Source of the DNA: Synergistales bacterium
GTDB taxonomy: Bacteria; Synergistota; Synergistia; Synergistales; Aminithiophilaceae
Length of the DNA: 64,000 nt
Assembly (NCBI GenBank): GCA_018433595.1
Contig: JAHDQY010000009.1
Span: forward strand, 124,001 to 188,000
Direction: 5' to 3'
Shown one piece after another: positions 10,216 through 19,072 of this stretch. Made by a program: the position numbers and the translations under genes. The notes under the pieces were generated by a model. It was not told the DNA's origin and searched no databases. It saw only the letters and a program-made list of their open reading frames with translations. Numbering within the stretch: position 1 is the first letter of the stretch; each line of letters starts with the position of its first letter.

Positions 10216-10232
10216 ATTGCATGCACGTCTGA

Positions 10233-10261
10233 TTGACGTCTTGCACGGGCTGAGATACAAT
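10233..10261 (+). promoter_or_regulatory. Strong sigma70-type promoter for ferredoxin and tRNA(CAU)
   Basis: TTGACG (10233-10238), 17-nt spacer, TACAAT (10256-10261). It is 30 nt before the ferredoxin ATG. No other promoter fits upstream of the tRNA, so the tRNA may be co-transcribed up to the terminator at 10621. Confidence 0.7.
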
Positions 10262-10291
10262 GCCTTTTCGGAAGGGGGGTGAGGGAGACTC

Positions 10292-10477
10292 ATGGTCATT
10301 ACGCTGGACCAGGACGAATGTATCGGATGTGGTGTCTGTGCCCAGATCTGCCCTGAAGTCTTTGAACTGGACGAAGATGCGGGTAAGGCTAAAATCGTCC
10401 GCCCTGAAGGAGCTGATTGCGCTCTAGAGGCTGCTGACAGTTGCCCCGTTGGATGCATTCATGTAGCAGAAGCCTAG
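10292..10477 (+). CDS. Single-cluster 4Fe-4S ferredoxin
   Basis: A 61-residue electron carrier of the Thermotoga/Desulfovibrio FdI type, which holds one [4Fe-4S] cluster. Ligands are visible as CIGCGVC...CP near the N terminus (Cys10, Cys13, Cys16) with the fourth ligand in the C-terminal SCPVGC segment; the remaining cysteines could form the disulfide typical of one-cluster members. Start ATG 10292 has GGTGAGGGAG upstream. It has its own strong promoter. Such a ferredoxin fits an anaerobe in which pyruvate or amino-acid oxidation reduces ferredoxin; its partners are not in this window. Confidence 0.92.
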   Translation: MVITLDQDECIGCGVCAQICPEVFELDEDAGKAKIVRPEGADCALEAADSCPVGCIHVAEA

Positions 10478-10535
10478 GTCCTTTCACCGCATGGCATATC
10501 CTTCTTGTCTCCCGTTCTAACAAATTTCTTATAGA

Positions 10536-10611
10536 GGGCCCATAGCTCAAGGGTTAGAGCCACCGGCTCATAACCGGAAGGTTCCTGGTTCGAATCCAGG
10601 TGGGCCCACCA
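10536..10611 (+). tRNA. tRNA with CAU anticodon (elongator Met or Ile2)
   Basis: A 76-nt tRNA: acceptor GGGCCCA/TGGGCCC, D arm GCTC...GAGC, anticodon loop CTCATAA (CAU at 10569-10571), T arm CCTGG-TTCGAATC-CCAGG and an encoded CCA. G1:C72 pairing rules out initiator tRNA. The choice between elongator Met and lysidine-modified Ile2 cannot be made by eye. Pair 27:43 looks mismatched (A-A). Confidence 0.93.
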
Positions 10612-10620
10612 AGCCGCGAC

Positions 10621-10647
10621 AAAAGCCACCACTGCGGTGGCTTTTTT
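10621..10647 (+). terminator. Intrinsic terminator after tRNA(CAU)
   Basis: AAAAGCCACC, loop ACTGC, GGTGGC and a run of six T: a textbook hairpin plus T tract ending the ferredoxin-tRNA unit. Confidence 0.9.
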
Positions 10648-10690
10648 GTGTATCCTTATTGATGAAGACCTTGAAGGGAGGAGAACCCTC

Positions 10691-11491
10691 ATGGTTGTCG
10701 GCGATGTGGAGGACATTTTGGAGCAATGGCTTCCCTCCCGATGGGCGGAGGAATGGGATAACGTCGGCCTCCTCGTCGGTTGCCGTTCCTGGTCGGTCCG
10801 AGAGCCTGTGGCCGTTCTCGATGTGACGGAAGCGGTTCTGGAGGACGCCGTCTCGGCGGGTTCAACGTTTTTGCTTTCCCATCATCCGCTCCTTTTCTCG
10901 CCCCTTCTTCGCCTCGATTTTTCGACTCCCCAGGCCTCCCTGACAGCCAGGGCCCTTCTGGCCGGGATCTCGGTTTTTTCAGTTCATACCAATTGGGATG
11001 CCGCTCCCGACGGGGTTAACGTCTGCCTCGCCGAAACACTGGGTCTTGTCGAGACGGTTCCTCTTCAGGAGGGACATGACGGTTCCTGGGGCATGGGAGC
11101 CTTCGGGCTGCTGTCCCGCTCGGTTGGACCGGAGGAATTTCTTGACCGGCTGCGCCGACTCTGGGGCCTTTCTTGGGCTCATTATTACGGAACAGGAAAG
11201 CCGATTCGATCGGTGGCTCTCTGCGGGGGGGCGGGAGCCGATCTCTTCTCCCTCGCGTCAGCGCGCGGCGCCGACCTTTTTCTAACGGCCGACGTGAAGT
11301 ATCATCAGAAGGAGGCGATTCTGGCTCAAGGTCTGAGCCTGGTCGTTGTCGATCACGGCGAGATGGAACGCGTCAGTTTGCCCTTCTTGGCTCGGGGCCT
11401 TTCATCCCGGCTGGGCATTCCCGTCTCCTTCTCCGATCGACGAGCCGTTCCCGCCCCACTGGGGGCAATCTCACTTTCTTCCCACAGCTGA
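10691..11491 (+). CDS. Nif3-like dinuclear metal center protein
   Basis: Member of the Nif3/YbgI (DUF34) family, a dinuclear-metal protein of uncertain function, often labelled GTP cyclohydrolase I type 2 homolog. The metal-binding blocks are all present: LLSHHPLL near residue 65, VHTNWD near residue 100 and VVDHGEMER near residue 220. At 266 residues it is the short form, lacking the PII-like insert of longer Nif3 proteins. ATG 10691 follows GGGAGGAG; a longer reading would run into the preceding terminator. It lies 12 nt before trpS, so the two are likely one transcript. Confidence 0.88.
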   Translation: MVVGDVEDILEQWLPSRWAEEWDNVGLLVGCRSWSVREPVAVLDVTEAVLEDAVSAGSTFLLSHHPLLFSPLLRLDFSTPQASLTARALLAGISVFSVHTNWDAAPDGVNVCLAETLGLVETVPLQEGHDGSWGMGAFGLLSRSVGPEEFLDRLRRLWGLSWAHYYGTGKPIRSVALCGGAGADLFSLASARGADLFLTADVKYHQKEAILAQGLSLVVVDHGEMERVSLPFLARGLSSRLGIPVSFSDRRAVPAPLGAISLSSHS

Positions 11492-11502
11492 GGTGATCTG
11501 TG

Positions 11503-12489
11503 ATGAATCGTATTTTCAGCGGCATGAGGCCCACAGGGAAACTTCACATCGGCCATCTGGCCGGAGCCCTGACCAATTGGGTTCGCCTTCAGGAGGACTA
11601 CGACTGTTATTACGGTATCGTCGACTGGCACGCTCTCATGTCGGACTACGCCGACACGAGCCGTGTCCGGGAGAATTGCCGGGAGGTCCTGCTGGACTGG
11701 CTCGGAGCGGGACTTGATCCGGAAAAGTGCGCCATTTTCATCCAGTCTCATGTCGTGGAGCACACTGAGCTGGCCCTGGCCCTGGGGATGATCACGCCTC
11801 TGGGCTGGTTGGAACGGTGTCCCACGTACAAGGAGCAGATCCTCAATCTGCAGAACAAGGATCTGGGGACTTATGCCTTCCTGGGCTATCCGGTACTGAT
11901 GGCTGCCGACATCCTTCTTTATCGATCGGAAAAAGTTCCCGTCGGAGAGGACCAATCGGCTCATCTTGAAATAGCCCGTGAGATCGCCCGCCGGTTCAAC
12001 TACTTTTACGGGTCCACTTTTCCGGAGCCGGAGACGCTTCTGACGCCGACACCTAAAGTTCCCGGCATCGACGGCCGCAAGATGAGCAAATCCTACGGCA
12101 ACAGCATCAACATTTCCGATGATCTCCCGGAAATCTGGCAGAAGATGAGAACGATGATGACCGATCCCGCTCGGGAAAGGCGCTCCGATCCCGGTGATCC
12201 GGAAAAGTGCCCTGTCTGGGATATCCACCGGGTTTTCAATCCCGACGAGGATCAGAAATCCGAGATCGATCGGGGCTGCCGTACGGCCGGCATCGGCTGC
12301 ATCGACTGTAAGAAGATGCTTTTCAATCATGTCGAGCGCTGTCTCATGCCGATTCAGGAACGGAGACGTCGTTACGAAGGTCGCCCTGATCTTCTGCAAG
12401 ACGTTTTGCGCCAGGGCGCCGAAAAGGCAAGAAAGGTCGCCCGGCAGACGATGGTGGCCGTCAAGGAGGCCATGGGACTCTATATTTGA
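11503..12489 (+). CDS. trpS: Tryptophanyl-tRNA synthetase, Fe-S cluster type
   Basis: Class I aminoacyl-tRNA synthetase that charges tRNA-Trp. It has 328 residues from ATG 11503 with GAGG upstream; HIGH is at residues 15-18 and KMSKS at 193-197. It carries the C-x22-C-x6-C-x2-C pattern at Cys236, Cys259, Cys266 and Cys269, identical in spacing and numbering to the [4Fe-4S] cluster of Thermotoga maritima TrpS, where it contacts the anticodon region. It follows the Nif3-like gene by 11 nt and is nearly joined to scpA, so translation may be coupled. Confidence 0.96.
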   Translation: MNRIFSGMRPTGKLHIGHLAGALTNWVRLQEDYDCYYGIVDWHALMSDYADTSRVRENCREVLLDWLGAGLDPEKCAIFIQSHVVEHTELALALGMITPLGWLERCPTYKEQILNLQNKDLGTYAFLGYPVLMAADILLYRSEKVPVGEDQSAHLEIAREIARRFNYFYGSTFPEPETLLTPTPKVPGIDGRKMSKSYGNSINISDDLPEIWQKMRTMMTDPARERRSDPGDPEKCPVWDIHRVFNPDEDQKSEIDRGCRTAGIGCIDCKKMLFNHVERCLMPIQERRRRYEGRPDLLQDVLRQGAEKARKVARQTMVAVKEAMGLYI

Positions 12490-12491
12490 CG

Positions 12492-13274
12492 ATGACAAGG
12501 GAGACACAGCCGACTGCTCCGGAATCTCTTTCCTTCGATGTCGACTTCGATGGTTTTTCGGGTCCCCTGGATCTTCTCTGCCTGCTTGTGGAGAGCCGGG
12601 AGATCGAGGCTGCATCTGTGCCGTTGGCCGAAGTCATCCATCGCTACGCCTCTTTTCTCCTGCGGAGCCGCGAGGTTCCGATCTCCCGGGCGGCGGAGTT
12701 CCTCGCTTTGGCGGCAAGGCTCCTTTTGGGCAAGATCCGGGCTCTTTTCCCGGACAGATCCTGTGAAGAGGCCGTCGAAAATCAGGAAGAGGCGGAAGAA
12801 GATCTTTTGGTTCTCCTCGAACGTTACCGCCCCTATCGGCGGGCCGCCGCTCTTCTCGCAAGACTCCAGAAAGAGAGAGAACGGAGGTTTCTGCGCCCTT
12901 CCGAAGAAGGCCCCCTTTTTTATGACCTGGGCGATCTCTGGAGTCTCTCTCTGCTCTGGTGGGAGCGGATTGCGGCCTGCCGGAACCGACGCTCCGAAAC
13001 GGTTGTCGATGACGGGATAGGTCATGACGACGGAATTCCCGAGGTCATCCCTGATGAAGTCCAGGTCGAACGACGCATGGCGGAGCTTGCGCTTCTTGTG
13101 GCCGATGAGGTCGAAGAATGGACCCTTTCCCGTCTCATCCGTCGTGAGAGGGGGCGGATTGATCTGATCGTCACTCTTCTGGCCCTTCTGGAAATGTCGC
13201 GGCTGGGAAGGATTTCCCTGAAACAGGAGGAGATGCTCGGCGATGTGCAGATCCGGGGAACCGTTCTTTCTTGA
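12492..13274 (+). CDS. scpA: Segregation and condensation protein A
   Basis: Kleisin subunit of the Smc-ScpAB condensin, which bridges Smc heads in chromosome organisation. It has 260 residues with the hallmark FSGPLDLLCLLV block near residue 25, an acidic central linker and the C-terminal winged helix (IDLIVTLLALLEM). ATG 12492 is used; TTG 12486 overlaps the end of trpS. The 3' end overlaps scpB by 32 nt, the usual scpA-scpB coupling. Confidence 0.92.
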   Translation: MTRETQPTAPESLSFDVDFDGFSGPLDLLCLLVESREIEAASVPLAEVIHRYASFLLRSREVPISRAAEFLALAARLLLGKIRALFPDRSCEEAVENQEEAEEDLLVLLERYRPYRRAAALLARLQKERERRFLRPSEEGPLFYDLGDLWSLSLLWWERIAACRNRRSETVVDDGIGHDDGIPEVIPDEVQVERRMAELALLVADEVEEWTLSRLIRRERGRIDLIVTLLALLEMSRLGRISLKQEEMLGDVQIRGTVLS

Positions 13275-13815
13275 ACCGTCTGACGCTGTGGTGGAGGCCC
13301 TTCTTTTCATCGCCGTCGACCCCGTTTCGACGCGGGAGCTGGCTGAGGTGGCGGGATTGTCCGTCGCTTCCGCCGAAAAAACCCTCGAACGCCTGAAGCG
13401 TCATTACAGCGGGGGACACGGTCTCGCCCTGCTCTCTGTGGCCGGCGGGTGGCAGATGACGACCTCTCCCTCTGTTGAGGAAGCGGTGGCTTCCTTTCGC
13501 GAAACGGCTCAGAGCCAGAGAGTTCGGCTGAGCAAAGCGGCACTCGAGTCGCTGGCCGTCGTCGCCTACGATCAGCCGGTGACGCGATCGGAGATCGAGG
13601 AGATACGGGGAGTCCGCTGCGACAGGGTCCTTGATACGTTGCTCCGCTACGGTCTCATCCGTATTGCCGGCCGAAAAAAAGGGACGGGCAATCCCCTGCT
13701 TTATCGAACGACCTCCCGCTTCCTCGAAATTTTCGGTCTCGATGCCATCTCATCGTTGCCTCGCCTGGAGGATCTGGAGGAGGTCGTGGGTGATGACGAC
13801 GGGCCGGGGGAGTGA
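13243..13815 (+). CDS. scpB: Segregation and condensation protein B
   Basis: Second ScpAB subunit; two winged-helix domains dimerise and stabilise ScpA on Smc. It has 190 residues starting at GTG 13243 inside scpA, with AGGAGG 12 nt upstream. Family blocks include VEALLFIAVDPVS, LAVVAYDQPVTRSEIE near residue 105 and FLEIFGL near the end. The acidic C terminus (EEVVGDDDGPGE) overlaps the following pseudouridine synthase start. The scpA-scpB-rluB order is common across Firmicutes. Confidence 0.93.
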   Translation: MCRSGEPFFLEPSDAVVEALLFIAVDPVSTRELAEVAGLSVASAEKTLERLKRHYSGGHGLALLSVAGGWQMTTSPSVEEAVASFRETAQSQRVRLSKAALESLAVVAYDQPVTRSEIEEIRGVRCDRVLDTLLRYGLIRIAGRKKGTGNPLLYRTTSRFLEIFGLDAISSLPRLEDLEEVVGDDDGPGE

Positions 13816-14533
13816 AGGAGAGCGTCTCAACCGCTATCTTGCCCGTTGCGGCATCGGATCGAGACGGAAGGTGGAGGCCTTCATTTTCGATGGACGTGTC
13901 CATGTCGATGGCCGCATCGCCCTTTCTCCGGGAGAGCGGGTTGGAGGGGAGAGCGTGGTTACTCTTGACGGGAGGGTCTTGGCGCCTCAAGAGGGAATCT
14001 ATCTCGTCATGAACAAGCCGAGGGGGGTTGTCTGCGCCGTGACCGACCGGTTCGACAGGACAGTCATCGATCTTCTGCCTTCCTCTCTTTCCGAGAGGAA
14101 GCTCTTCCCCGTCGGTCGCCTGGACAAGGAGAGCGAAGGGCTCCTGCTTCTGACAAACGACGGTGATTTTGCCCAGCAGATCCTTCATCCCCGTTACGGC
14201 ATCGTGAAGAGCTATGAGGCCCGGCTTGACGGTCCCCTTTCTGAAGAGCTTCTTGATCGTTGGCGCCGAGGCGTTCAGCTCGAAGAGGGCTTTGTCGTTC
14301 CCGTCTCGCTGGAACGAGTCGGCGGGAGGGGGAGGGACTGGATTACGCTCTCCCTCAGAGAGGGCCTGAAACGTGAGATACGGCGCATGGCGGAAGCCTT
14401 GGGCTTTCGTGTCCTCCGTCTTCGCCGTCTGGCCATCGGCTCTCTGGCGCTTCGGAATTTGCCCGTCGGTGACTTCCTCGAGATCGATGGAGATCGGCTG
14501 TGGAAGATGATTAAGTCTGGTGGTATTCTATAA
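13793..14533 (+). CDS. rluB: RsuA/RluB-family pseudouridine synthase
   Basis: RNA pseudouridine synthase, by gene order most likely RluB (23S rRNA), though 16S-specific RsuA cannot be excluded. It has 246 residues: an N-terminal S4 RNA-binding domain (RLNRYLARCG... through HVDG) and a catalytic domain with Asp in GRLDKESEGLLLLTNDG near residue 105, then the REIRRM block. ATG 13793 lies within scpB behind GGAGGAGG; upstream sequence in this frame is not family-like. Confidence 0.9.
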   Translation: MTTGRGSEGERLNRYLARCGIGSRRKVEAFIFDGRVHVDGRIALSPGERVGGESVVTLDGRVLAPQEGIYLVMNKPRGVVCAVTDRFDRTVIDLLPSSLSERKLFPVGRLDKESEGLLLLTNDGDFAQQILHPRYGIVKSYEARLDGPLSEELLDRWRRGVQLEEGFVVPVSLERVGGRGRDWITLSLREGLKREIRRMAEALGFRVLRLRRLAIGSLALRNLPVGDFLEIDGDRLWKMIKSGGIL

Positions 14534-14564
14534 AGATAGCCTCGATCAATGGGAGGTGGGAGTT

Positions 14565-15467
14565 GTGCCATCCTTGGATGAGAGGACCCGAGGGCTGATC
14601 CGCCAGAGAATCGTCAGTCGTGTCAAGGATATTCCTTCCTTGCCGCAGATGGTCCTTCAGACCCTGAAGAAACTGGATGATCCCAAGAGCAGCGCTGCCG
14701 ACGTGGCCGGCCGCCTTTCCCGTGATGAAGGGCTCGTCCTGCGGGTGCTCAAGCTGGCCAATTCCGCTTATTACGGGATGCCCCGGCGCGTCTCCAGCGT
14801 GACCGAAGCCATTTCCTATCTGGGATACCGGACCGTAAAGAGCCTGGTTCTGGCGGCTTCGGTTTTCCAGCATATGGATAAACCGCTGGCGGGCTACGCC
14901 CTTGATCGAGGTGATCTGTGGCGCCACTCTCAGGCTGTCGCCGCTTCGTCTCGTCACATCGCCGGGAAGGTGCGGGGCCAAAAGATCGTCGACCCGGAAG
15001 AGGCCTATATCGCCGGAATGCTGCACGATATCGGCAAGATCGTTCTCAATGACTACATCCGCTTCGGCTACGGGCTGATCGTCCGCATGGTCGAGGAGGA
15101 ACAGGTCCCTTTTATGGAGGCCGAAAGAGGGGTGCTCGGCTTCGACCACGCCGAAGTGGGCGCCCAGCTGATCGAACAATGGCAGCTGCCGCCATCCTTC
15201 GTAGCCGTGGCCCGCTATCACCATGAGCCGGAGCTTCTTCCGGAAGAGGCTTCTCCGGGAGAACGGGTTCTTCTCGATGTGGTTCACGTCGCGAACGTGA
15301 TGACTCTCATGTTGGGAGCTGGCCTGGGGGCCGACGGCCTCCAGTACCCTCTTTCCGAGGCGGCCCTCGAGCGGCTGGCCGTCGATGAACCGGAGCTTCT
15401 GATGGCGGAACTGGTTGACTGCATCACCGCTCTTGATGAAGAGCTTCCCCTTGAGGGAGCCCGATGA
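14565..15467 (+). CDS. HDOD domain protein
   Basis: A 300-residue HDOD (HD-related output domain) protein. HDOD proteins act in signalling outputs; here there is no attached receiver or GGDEF domain. The domain starts at IPSLPQMVLQTLKKLDD and includes LKLANSAYYG and a retained HD pair in MLHDIGK near residue 160, with RYHHEP downstream, so metal phosphohydrolase activity is possible. GTG 14565 is used because GGGAGGTGGG lies just upstream. It overlaps cmk by 4 nt, so expression is coupled to nucleotide and lipid genes; the signal it serves is unknown. Confidence 0.85.
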   Translation: MPSLDERTRGLIRQRIVSRVKDIPSLPQMVLQTLKKLDDPKSSAADVAGRLSRDEGLVLRVLKLANSAYYGMPRRVSSVTEAISYLGYRTVKSLVLAASVFQHMDKPLAGYALDRGDLWRHSQAVAASSRHIAGKVRGQKIVDPEEAYIAGMLHDIGKIVLNDYIRFGYGLIVRMVEEEQVPFMEAERGVLGFDHAEVGAQLIEQWQLPPSFVAVARYHHEPELLPEEASPGERVLLDVVHVANVMTLMLGAGLGADGLQYPLSEAALERLAVDEPELLMAELVDCITALDEELPLEGAR

Positions 15468-16159
15468 TGCCGTCCCTTTATGTCGTCACCATCGATGGTC
15501 CGGCAGGAGCCGGAAAGAGCACCATCGCACGCCTTCTGGCCCGGCGGATCGGCGCCAATTATCTCGATACGGGAGCCCTCTACCGTGCCTTGGCTTTTTA
15601 CCTTGATGCCTCGGGGATCGCTCCCGCCAACGGGAAAAACGTTGCAGAGGCCCTTGGGGGCCTTGTCGTTTCCCTTCAAGGCGGGCGCGTCTTCGTCGAT
15701 TCCAGCGATGTCACGGATAAGATCCGGACGCCCCATATCGATGCCATTGTCAGTCGTTACGCCGAATTGCCCCTCTTGCGCGCGAGCCTGCTTGAGCTGC
15801 AGCGTTCCCAGGCGGCGGAGGGGCCTCTTGTCGCCGATGGGCGGGATATGGGGACCGTTGTCTTTCCCAAGGCGGACCTGAAGATCTTTCTTTCGGCGAC
15901 GGCCGAGGAGCGTGCCCGTCGCCGTTGGAAGGAACTGGCCGAAAGAGGGGAGAGAACCTCCTTTGAAGAGGTCCTCTCCCAGGTCATCCGGAGGGATGGA
16001 ATCGATTCGAGCCGAGCCCTGGCGCCTCTCCGCCAAGCTGAGGACGCTGTCGTGCTTGATACGACGGCTCTCTCCATCGAGGAGGTTCTGTCCCGTCTCT
16101 CGTCGCTTGTCGAAGAGCGTCTAAAGGAACGCCTGAACAGGGGGGGGAGAGATGTTTAA
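15464..16159 (+). CDS. cmk: Cytidylate kinase
   Basis: Phosphorylates CMP and dCMP with ATP in pyrimidine nucleotide metabolism. It has 231 residues, with P-loop GPAGAGKS near residue 12, YLDTGALYRA, and VADGRDMGTVVFP near residue 125. ATG 15464 overlaps the stop of the HDOD gene (ATGATG; the second ATG at 15467 is also possible). The C-terminal end overlaps plsC by 8 nt. The cmk-plsC pairing is widespread. Confidence 0.95.
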   Translation: MMPSLYVVTIDGPAGAGKSTIARLLARRIGANYLDTGALYRALAFYLDASGIAPANGKNVAEALGGLVVSLQGGRVFVDSSDVTDKIRTPHIDAIVSRYAELPLLRASLLELQRSQAAEGPLVADGRDMGTVVFPKADLKIFLSATAEERARRRWKELAERGERTSFEEVLSQVIRRDGIDSSRALAPLRQAEDAVVLDTTALSIEEVLSRLSSLVEERLKERLNRGGRDV

Positions 16160-16805
16160 CACTCTCCTTTACGGAGTCGTCAAAGCCTTTTGCCTGCTCT
16201 GGCTCCGCCTTTATCATCGGCTTTCCGTCGCGGCCGTCCACCATGTGCCGCATCAGGGGGCCTTTATCGTTGCCGCCAATCACTGCAGCAACCTCGATCC
16301 CGTTATCGTCGGCGTCGCCTGCCCTCGCAGGTTGCGCTTCATGGCCAAAGAGGAGCTTTTTCGCATTCCTCTTCTGGGGACGCTCATCGGAGCTCTCGGT
16401 GCCGTCCCGGTCCCACGCGCCGATCGTCAGGGGGCGGCTGCGGTGCTTCGGCTTACTCTGAGTCGGCTTGAGGGCAGGGAAAACGTTCTTGTCTTTCCCG
16501 AGGGGACCCGTTCACGCAATGGGAGACTGGGAGCGCTTGAAGGCGGTGTCGCCCTTCTGGCTGTCAAGACGGGGTTGCCTGTCGTTCCTGCCTATGTCGA
16601 CGGTAGTTACAGGGCCCTTCCAAGCGGGGCTTCTTTTCCCCATCCCATCAAGATCCGCCTTTTTTTCGGACAGCCTATCAGGGCCTCGGAGCTTGCGGGG
16701 GAGATGCCGGAACGGGAGATGCGCAAGCAATTCCTTCTCCGCCTGGAGGAGGAATTGAGAGGTTTGGAGAAGCAGGCGTCGGGGGGTGCTGGTCCTGCCT
16801 TATGA
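16152..16805 (+). CDS. plsC: 1-acyl-sn-glycerol-3-phosphate acyltransferase
   Basis: Membrane-associated acyltransferase making phosphatidic acid from lysophosphatidic acid. It has 217 residues, with the NHCSNLD (NHxxxxD) catalytic motif near residue 42 and FPEGTRS near residue 115; the N-terminal hydrophobic stretch (LLYGVVKAFCLLWL) likely associates with the membrane. ATG 16152 follows a G-rich GGGGGGGGAGAG Shine-Dalgarno. The gene overlaps hflX by 20 nt. PlsX, the first-step acyl donor enzyme, is encoded at 32.4 kb. Confidence 0.93.
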   Translation: MFNTLLYGVVKAFCLLWLRLYHRLSVAAVHHVPHQGAFIVAANHCSNLDPVIVGVACPRRLRFMAKEELFRIPLLGTLIGALGAVPVPRADRQGAAAVLRLTLSRLEGRENVLVFPEGTRSRNGRLGALEGGVALLAVKTGLPVVPAYVDGSYRALPSGASFPHPIKIRLFFGQPIRASELAGEMPEREMRKQFLLRLEEELRGLEKQASGGAGPAL

Positions 16806-17928
16806 AAGGAGAGAGGCTGTCGTCTTCGGCATCGAACGTCCGAGTGACGATGAAGGCTGGTCCTCTGCTGTCGAAGAGTTGAAACTGCTCCTGGAAAACC
16901 TCGACGTCGCGGTGATTGAGGCATCCTCTCAGAGACGGGCTCGTCCTGATCCGATGACCTTTATCGGTTCGGGCAAGGCGGAGGAGATCGGCGTCATCGC
17001 CAGAGAGATGGGGGCGACGCTCCTTGTCTGTACCGACGATCTCGGGCCGGGGCAACGGGCGGAACTTCAGGAGCTGACAAAACTGGAAGTCTGGGATTGG
17101 CCTCTGGTGATCATGAAAATTTTCGAGGCCCGAGCCCATACGGCCGAAGCGAAACTTCAGGTCGAGCTGGCTCGTGCCCGGTACGAGCTCCCTCAGCTCC
17201 GGGGTTTCGGCTCTCAGATGTCACGAACTGGAGGGGGCATCGGGACCCGGGGGCCGGGAGAAACCGAGTTCGAACGTCACCGCCGCAAGCTGGAGCGTCG
17301 GGTCAAGGAGATCCAGCGCAGGCTGGAACAGGTCCGCAGGCGCCGCCAGGGACAGAGGAAAAGGCGGTGCCGGGCCGGATTGCCGACGGTGGCCCTTGTC
17401 GGCTATACCAACAGCGGCAAAACGACGCTGCTTCGGCGTCTGAGCCACGATGCCAGCCTGATCGGTGAGGATCGGCTTTTCGCCACCCTCGATCCTTCGG
17501 TCCGCCGAGTTCGCCTTCCGGGAGGGGAAACCGCACTCTTCTCCGACACGGTGGGTTTTGTCCGCCGTCTTCCTCCCGATCTGGTGGCGGCTTTCCGGGC
17601 CACTCTTGAGGAGGTGGCCGGAGCCGATCTCGTGCTTCTGCTTCTTGACGTTGATGACGGGAGATTGCAGGAGACGCTGGAGACGGTCGAGTCGACGCTG
17701 AAGGCCATCGATGCGGCGACGGTGCCCTCCATTATCGTTCTGAACAAGGTGGATAAGGTCGAGGCGGCCCTGGTGGAGCATCAGGCGACAAGGCTGCGCA
17801 ACCGAGGAGACCGGGTGGTGCCCCTTTCGGCAAAAGAAGGCTGGGGCCAGAAAGAGCTCCTGTACCTTGTCGAGGAGCTGTTGTTTCCGAAGACGGAAGG
17901 GGAGAGTGAATCGTGTTCAGAAGCATGA
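16786..17928 (+). CDS. hflX: Ribosome-associated GTPase HflX
   Basis: GTPase that splits or rescues stalled ribosomes. It has 380 residues: the N-terminal HflX domain with PDPMTFIGSGKAEEI, a glycine-rich RGPGETEFE block, a basic coiled-coil linker (ERRVKEIQRRLEQVRRRR), then the G domain with GYTNSGKTT near residue 210, DTVGFV and NKVD. GTG 16786 begins inside plsC with GGGGG upstream. The C-terminal tail is short. It overlaps yicC by 16 nt, so it belongs to the long cmk-plsC-hflX-yicC-remA-gmk run. Confidence 0.95.
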   Translation: MLVLPYERREAVVFGIERPSDDEGWSSAVEELKLLLENLDVAVIEASSQRRARPDPMTFIGSGKAEEIGVIAREMGATLLVCTDDLGPGQRAELQELTKLEVWDWPLVIMKIFEARAHTAEAKLQVELARARYELPQLRGFGSQMSRTGGGIGTRGPGETEFERHRRKLERRVKEIQRRLEQVRRRRQGQRKRRCRAGLPTVALVGYTNSGKTTLLRRLSHDASLIGEDRLFATLDPSVRRVRLPGGETALFSDTVGFVRRLPPDLVAAFRATLEEVAGADLVLLLLDVDDGRLQETLETVESTLKAIDAATVPSIIVLNKVDKVEAALVEHQATRLRNRGDRVVPLSAKEGWGQKELLYLVEELLFPKTEGESESCSEA

Positions 17929-18806
17929 CCGGCTTCGGGAGAGCCCAGGCCGATCGGGCCTGGGGCTCTCTTGTCGTCGAGATCTCCAGTGTCAATCATC
18001 GATATCAGGAGATTTCTCTCCGGACCCCGAGAGATCTGGCTTTCCTGGAGCCTCAGGTACAGCAGATCCTGAAGGGGACCTACAACAGAGGCAAGACCTT
18101 TTTGCGCCTCGAAGTTCTTTGGAGTTCCGAGTTCCGTGCTCTGCCTCTCAATACGGATGTTCTCGAAAACTACCTGAACCAGCTTGAAGGGTTTGCCTCT
18201 TCTCTGGGGCGTCGGGAAGCTATCCCCCTCGAAAGCCTTCTGACCCTCCCGGGAGTGGCCGGGCAGGAAGGGGGACTTGGTGAGGAGCTTCGGGAAAGCC
18301 TTCTCGAGGCTCTCCGGGAGGCCCTGGCGGATGCCTGCGGGCAGTGGCAGGCCATGAGAGCCCAGGAAGGTCGGGATCTCCTTGAGGATGTGCAGACTCA
18401 TCTTGCCTGTTTTGAGGAGGAGCTTGACAAGGTTGAGAGCCTGTGGGCCAGTGCACGCGATGAAGCCCTGGAAGCGTTGAGAGTCCGTATCGGCCAGCTT
18501 CTGGGAGATCTGGTGCCGGGAACGGCCATCGACGAGGGGCGTCTGGCCCAGGAAATTGTCATCCTCAGCGACCGCTGGGACGTCTCCGAGGAAATCTCCC
18601 GAGCCAAGAGTCACCTGCAGAAGTTTCGTTCCTTCATGCGAGAGGAAGGGCCTCACGGCAGAAAGCTCGATTTTCTCGTCCAGGAGATGAATCGCGAAAT
18701 CAATACGCTCGGCTCCAAAATCTCCGATGCCGCCATACGCTGGACTGTCGTGGAGATCAAGTCCCTACTCGAGCGCATCCGGGAACAGATTCAGAACGTG
18801 GAGTGA
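17913..18806 (+). CDS. yicC: YicC-family protein (predicted endoribonuclease)
   Basis: YicC/YloC family, with endoribonuclease activity reported for E. coli and Bacillus members. It has 297 residues starting MTGFGRA after a GTG ([10 protein letters not shown]), with the family blocks [10 protein letters not shown] and a C-terminal [18 protein letters not shown]. It lies in the Firmicute-type order yicC-remA-gmk-rpoZ-coaBC-priA. Start GTG 17913 has GGGGAGAG upstream. Its RNA targets in this organism are unknown. Confidence 0.92.
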   Translation: MFRSMTGFGRAQADRAWGSLVVEISSVNHRYQEISLRTPRDLAFLEPQVQQILKGTYNRGKTFLRLEVLWSSEFRALPLNTDVLENYLNQLEGFASSLGRREAIPLESLLTLPGVAGQEGGLGEELRESLLEALREALADACGQWQAMRAQEGRDLLEDVQTHLACFEEELDKVESLWASARDEALEALRVRIGQLLGDLVPGTAIDEGRLAQEIVILSDRWDVSEEISRAKSHLQKFRSFMREEGPHGRKLDFLVQEMNREINTLGSKISDAAIRWTVVEIKSLLERIREQIQNVE

Positions 18807-18811
18807 CCGTC

Positions 18812-19069
18812 GTGGCCAACCGATTGGTTCATGTCGGATTCGGCAATATGGTCGTCGCCGAGCGGGTTGTCGCCATCATCAACCCATCTTCGGCGCCGAT
18901 AAAGCGGCTCAGGGAAGAGGCCCGCGAGTCGGGGAAACTTATCGATGCTACTCAAGGCAGAAAAACCCGTGCCATCCTGATCACCGACAGCGATCATCTC
19001 ATCCTCTCCGCCGTTCAGCCTGAGACAGTGGCTAACCGCTACGAGGGGGACGAAGACGGTGAGAACTAG
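18812..19069 (+). CDS. remA: RemA-family DNA-binding regulator (DUF370)
   Basis: An 85-residue RemA/YlzA-family protein. In Bacillus subtilis RemA activates matrix and osmoprotection genes and forms DNA-wrapping oligomers; family members are widespread in species without such matrices. The conserved motifs [35 protein letters not shown] and [11 protein letters not shown] are all present. GTG 18812 is favoured over GTG 18803 because GGAG (18800-18803) is 8 nt upstream. It lies between yicC and gmk as in Bacillus. Its targets here cannot be inferred. Confidence 0.92.
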   Translation: MANRLVHVGFGNMVVAERVVAIINPSSAPIKRLREEARESGKLIDATQGRKTRAILITDSDHLILSAVQPETVANRYEGDEDGEN

Positions 19070-19072
19070 ACG

